The translations under genes and the position numbers were made by a program. A stretch of 64,000 nt of DNA from Chloroflexota bacterium (GTDB lineage Bacteria > Chloroflexota > UBA6077 > JACCZL01): contig JADLFM010000001.1 in assembly GCA_020845495.1 (NCBI GenBank), forward strand, positions 1 through 64,000, read 5' to 3'. Shown in pieces: positions 61,565-64,000 of this stretch. Each line of letters starts with the position of its first letter. The first letter of the stretch is position 1. The notes below the pieces were generated by a model, which worked only from the letters and a program-made list of their open reading frames with translations, did no database searches and was not told the origin of the DNA.

Positions 61565-62001
61565 CGTGCCCTGTCCGCGCCACCAGGGCCGAAGCGAGTG
61601 CTCGGACGCCTGGACTGCCTTGCCATACTTGGACCGCCATAGTACCACCCCGTCGTTACCTCCGGCCCGCCGCCCCGCCGCATGAGTCGTTGCACGTACG
61701 CGCGTGCCAGTCAGCCCTTCGTGGGAATCAGGACATACCTGGCAGCATGGGCACGCACGCCCCCGAGTACTCGCTCGGATGCCGCCGGCCCTGGTCTCCA
61801 GCGTGCGCCACCCCAACGACCCATGGGCGGAGACCCCAGCGGCAAACCCTCTGCCACACACGGTGTATCGTCGCGGCAGTGCGAGCATCACCCTGGTGGC
61901 GCGTCTCCTGACGTATATCCTCAACTGACGGGTGTCACCAGAGGACGTCTGGCACATCTTCTGCACTCGTTGCTCGGGCGACACTGAGGAGGAGGAACGT
62001 C
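61565..62001. other. divergent intergenic region
   Basis: These 437 bases separate murA (-) and the TPR-like gene (+). They hold the extended -10 for murA and the ribosome site GAGGAGGAACG for the TPR-like gene. No other feature is supported. Confidence 0.5.
61639..61647 (-). promoter_or_regulatory. extended -10 promoter of murA
   Basis: The minus strand reads TGGTACTAT. The predicted leader is about 70 bases. Confidence 0.45.
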
Positions 62002-62604
62002 ATGGACGTCGGCACTGCCGTTCGCGGCCTGAGCCGACTGGCACCCGGCTGGCTCGCTCTCGTACGCCCAGGCGCCAGTGTGGCGGAGCAGATACGGGCA
62101 AGGGGTCTCGCCTTCGAGGACGTAGCGGAGCGGGCAGATCGGGTCCGTTACCACCTGGGGCGGGGGCGCCGTGCACGTGAGGCCGGTCGGTACGAGCGTG
62201 GCGCTCACGAGGCACGAGAGGCGCTGGCGCTGAACGCCGGCAATCCCTGGGCGTATGCTCTGCTGGGGCAGTGTCTGATGCGGCAAGCGACCCCAGACCT
62301 TGTTGAGGCGCGCCACGCACTCGAACGGGCCTGCGCACTCGCGCCGGCCAACGGATACTTCGTACGCCTGTTGCTCGACGTCCTCGACGCGCAGGGAGAT
62401 ATCACCGGGCGAGACGATGCGCTGGCATGGGCCTGGTGGAACGGCGCGCCGGTCGAGCGCTGGCTCGCAGGTGAAGCCCCTGACCTCGCTCGTGCAACTC
62501 ACCAGGAACGAGCGGTGACTGCTGAGTGCATCCGCTGTGCACAGGCCGCGGCGGTCGGTCCGACGCACACCTGGCACCCGATGGGCGCGGGCGCGCGGAT
62601 GTAA
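62002..62604 (+). CDS. TPR-like protein
   Basis: The 200-aa product has one or two helix-turn-helix TPR-like units (about residues 50-130: HLGRGRRAREAGRYERGAHEAREALALNAGNPWAYALLGQCLM, then ARHALERACALAPANGYFVRLLLDVL). The ends are not conserved. GAGGAGGAAC lies 7-14 bases before the ATG. It is 12 bases from the lipid kinase gene, so the two may be co-transcribed. The function is unknown. Confidence 0.65.
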   Translation: MDVGTAVRGLSRLAPGWLALVRPGASVAEQIRARGLAFEDVAERADRVRYHLGRGRRAREAGRYERGAHEAREALALNAGNPWAYALLGQCLMRQATPDLVEARHALERACALAPANGYFVRLLLDVLDAQGDITGRDDALAWAWWNGAPVERWLAGEAPDLARATHQERAVTAECIRCAQAAAVGPTHTWHPMGAGARM

Positions 62605-62616
62605 GCTCGGGCTAAC

Positions 62617-63558
62617 GTGCGTACCTGCGTCATCATCAACCCGACGGCTGGCCATAAAGCCGGCCTGACGACGAACGTGTTTGGGGCAGATGACGTCAAA
62701 GAACTTCTCGCGCGCCATCACATCGATGCGGATGTCTACCCCACCGAGTACGCCGACCACGCCACCGTATTAGCACGCCAGGCCGCCCGCGACGGCTACG
62801 AGCGCGTCATCGTAGCGGGCGGTGACGGCACGATCGGTGAAGCGGCCGAGGCCCTCATCAAGACCGAGGTTGTACTTGGCGTGCTGCCGCTCGGTAGCGT
62901 CATGAACGTCGCCCGGATGCTTGGCGTGCCGCGTGACCTGGAAGGTGCGGCCCATGTGATCGCGGAAGGCCGGATCGTCGCGATGGACGTCGGGCGAGCG
63001 CGGACCCGGAGTCACGACGCCCATTTCCTCGAAGCGGCTGGCGTCGGCATCGAAGCGGGCCTGTTCGCCTACGCCAACCAGATCGAGCATGGGAACTGGG
63101 GCTCGCTCCGTCCTCTGGTGGCGTTCATGTGGCGATATCGGCCACGTCAGGTACGGCTCCGTCTGGACGGGAAGTGCCAGAGGTTCTCGGCGATGATGGT
63201 GACGGTCGCGAACGGGCCGTACGTCGGCGCCGCCCTGACGCTCGCGCCGAACGCTCGGATCGACGATCGGCAACTCGACGTCGAGATCTTCACGAACTTC
63301 AGCAAACTCGAGCTCGCGCGCTATGCTGTTCGGATCGTGGGCGGGCGCCGAGCCTACAATCCGAAGGTGATCTCGCAGCGGGGACGGACCATCGAGATCG
63401 ATGCCTGCCCGCCGATGCTGGTTCACGCCGATTCACGCCCGCTTGGCACGACCCCGGCCTGCTTCGAGGTCGTGCCCAAAGCGCTGCGGGTCTATGTCGG
63501 CAGCGAGGCAGCGCGTGTCAGCGATGGGGCCGGCTCCGTCAGTCCGGCCCCGAACTGA
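62617..63558 (+). CDS. diacylglycerol kinase-family lipid kinase
   Basis: The 313-aa product belongs to the DAGK/YegS/BmrU family. The nucleotide motif GGDGT is at about residues 68-72, following VIINPTAGHKAG, and the usual GTxNDFAR reads GSVMNVARMLG. The C-terminal beta-sandwich lobe is present (VHADSRPLGTTP). It phosphorylates a lipid or similar alcohol. The GTG start at 62617 has no clear ribosome site. Confidence 0.85.
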   Translation: MRTCVIINPTAGHKAGLTTNVFGADDVKELLARHHIDADVYPTEYADHATVLARQAARDGYERVIVAGGDGTIGEAAEALIKTEVVLGVLPLGSVMNVARMLGVPRDLEGAAHVIAEGRIVAMDVGRARTRSHDAHFLEAAGVGIEAGLFAYANQIEHGNWGSLRPLVAFMWRYRPRQVRLRLDGKCQRFSAMMVTVANGPYVGAALTLAPNARIDDRQLDVEIFTNFSKLELARYAVRIVGGRRAYNPKVISQRGRTIEIDACPPMLVHADSRPLGTTPACFEVVPKALRVYVGSEAARVSDGAGSVSPAPN

Positions 63559-63699
63559 CGCTGCGACAGTCGAGCCGGTAGCGCCACCTCCATCCCTCGT
63601 TCACGAGGCCGCAACCGTCGCCTGAGCGGCCTGTCCGGAACGAGGGTCCAGGGGACCAGGCTCAGGAGCTAGCCTCATGCCGGGCGGTGGGAGCAAGCG

Positions 63700-64000
63700 T
63701 CAGCGCTGGAAGTCTCGGCCAGTCTCCGCAATGAGACGCTCGAGAAGATCGAGCGCCTGCGCGAGCGCTAGCTGGGCCGCTTCGTCATGCTCGCCGCGCG
63801 CCACCACGTCAATGGGCAAGAAGCGCTGGTTGCCGAGCGCGATATACCCCTTACAGTACGTCCCAGGCACCGCATCCATCACCTGTTGGAGCAGCGGTGA
63901 GACTTCCGACTCCCACATATCGACATAGACCCGATGGGTGATGGCGCGCAGTGCGTGTTGCGCCCCGCCGAAGTAGTCAGCCAGGTAGCGGGCAAAGATC
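63700..64000 (-). CDS. partial gene, C-terminal part of an unrecognised protein
   Basis: A minus-strand frame is open from the window edge to a stop at 63700 and encodes at least 99 residues. The visible part (AITHRVYVDMWESEVSPLLQQVMDAVPGTYCKGYIALG... LDLLERLIAETGR) ends in a helix and has a beta-strand-rich middle. It recalls C-terminal parts of CinA-like or molybdopterin-binding proteins, but only weakly. The start lies beyond the window. Confidence 0.5.
   Translation of the reverse strand, partial: IFARYLADYFGGAQHALRAITHRVYVDMWESEVSPLLQQVMDAVPGTYCKGYIALGNQRFLPIDVVARGEHDEAAQLALAQALDLLERLIAETGRDFQR

Noticed and set aside
61921..62760. Minus-strand open frame of about 279 codons over the TPR-like gene
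   Set aside because: The plus-strand gene has a strong ribosome site and TPR-like pattern; the minus frame has neither.

Overview
The window is high-GC DNA that reads like a chromosomal segment of a Chloroflexota bacterium, possibly near Thermomicrobia/Sphaerobacter. The placement is an inference from gene content: a T-box-led trp operon, fused glycyl-tRNA synthetase, K+-independent membrane pyrophosphatase, Tricorn protease, System I cytochrome c maturation and Asp-type MurA. I saw no rRNA or tRNA genes, CRISPR array, prophage or intact insertion sequence. It is mostly housekeeping chromosome, with one transposase remnant and several short tandem repeats.

Layout. 143-8379: a sigma70-type promoter, a tRNA-Trp T-box leader and a tightly overlapped operon trpS-E-G-D-C-F-B-A. 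8530-10191: scpA, running convergently into a degenerate tyrosine-recombinase-like gene. 10452-16023 (minus): a compact operon rplS-rnhB-yraN-D,D-carboxypeptidase-rluB-cmk-radical SAM/DUF512. 16091-23480 (minus): a helicase-N-terminal-like protein with an in-frame 15-bp repeat, the proton pyrophosphatase, a divergent aspartate carbamoyltransferase and a membrane-anchored beta-propeller. 23835-24767: a GAF-LuxR regulator.

25000-33884 (plus): one cytochrome c maturation locus, tlpA/ccmG-ccdA-CopD-like-ccmE-ccmF-ccmH-ccmI-like-secreted protein-ccmA-ccmB-ccmC-ccmD. CcmABCDE would load and release heme chaperoned by CcmE, CcmFH would ligate it to apocytochromes, and CcdA/TlpA would supply reductant. 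Its CcmE has Cys in place of the usual heme-binding His. About 22 kb further on (55921-58309) two adjacent radical SAM/SPASM proteins resemble enzymes of siroheme-derived heme synthesis, so the window may hold parts of both heme supply and heme use.

34106-46000: an IlvD/Edd dehydratase that resembles sugar-acid dehydratases, small proteins, glycyl-tRNA synthetase, etfBA, a thioredoxin-like lipoprotein and an alkyltransferase-like protein whose Cys is Ala. 46078-54166: a sugar ABC ATPase, dprA, Tricorn protease, an FKBP lipoprotein, an IS256-type fragment and adenylate kinase. 54335-64000: an amidase, the radical SAM pair, a VOC protein, an SDR, MurA with Asp117 (predicted fosfomycin resistant), a TPR-like protein, a diacylglycerol kinase-family protein and a gene cut by the window edge.

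Two promoter patterns recur. One is an extended -10 reading TGGTAnnnT. The other is a TAnnnT hexamer placed exactly six bases before a start codon that has no ribosome binding site, which suggests leaderless mRNAs (dprA, the recombinase-like gene, the alkyltransferase-like gene and perhaps ccmE).
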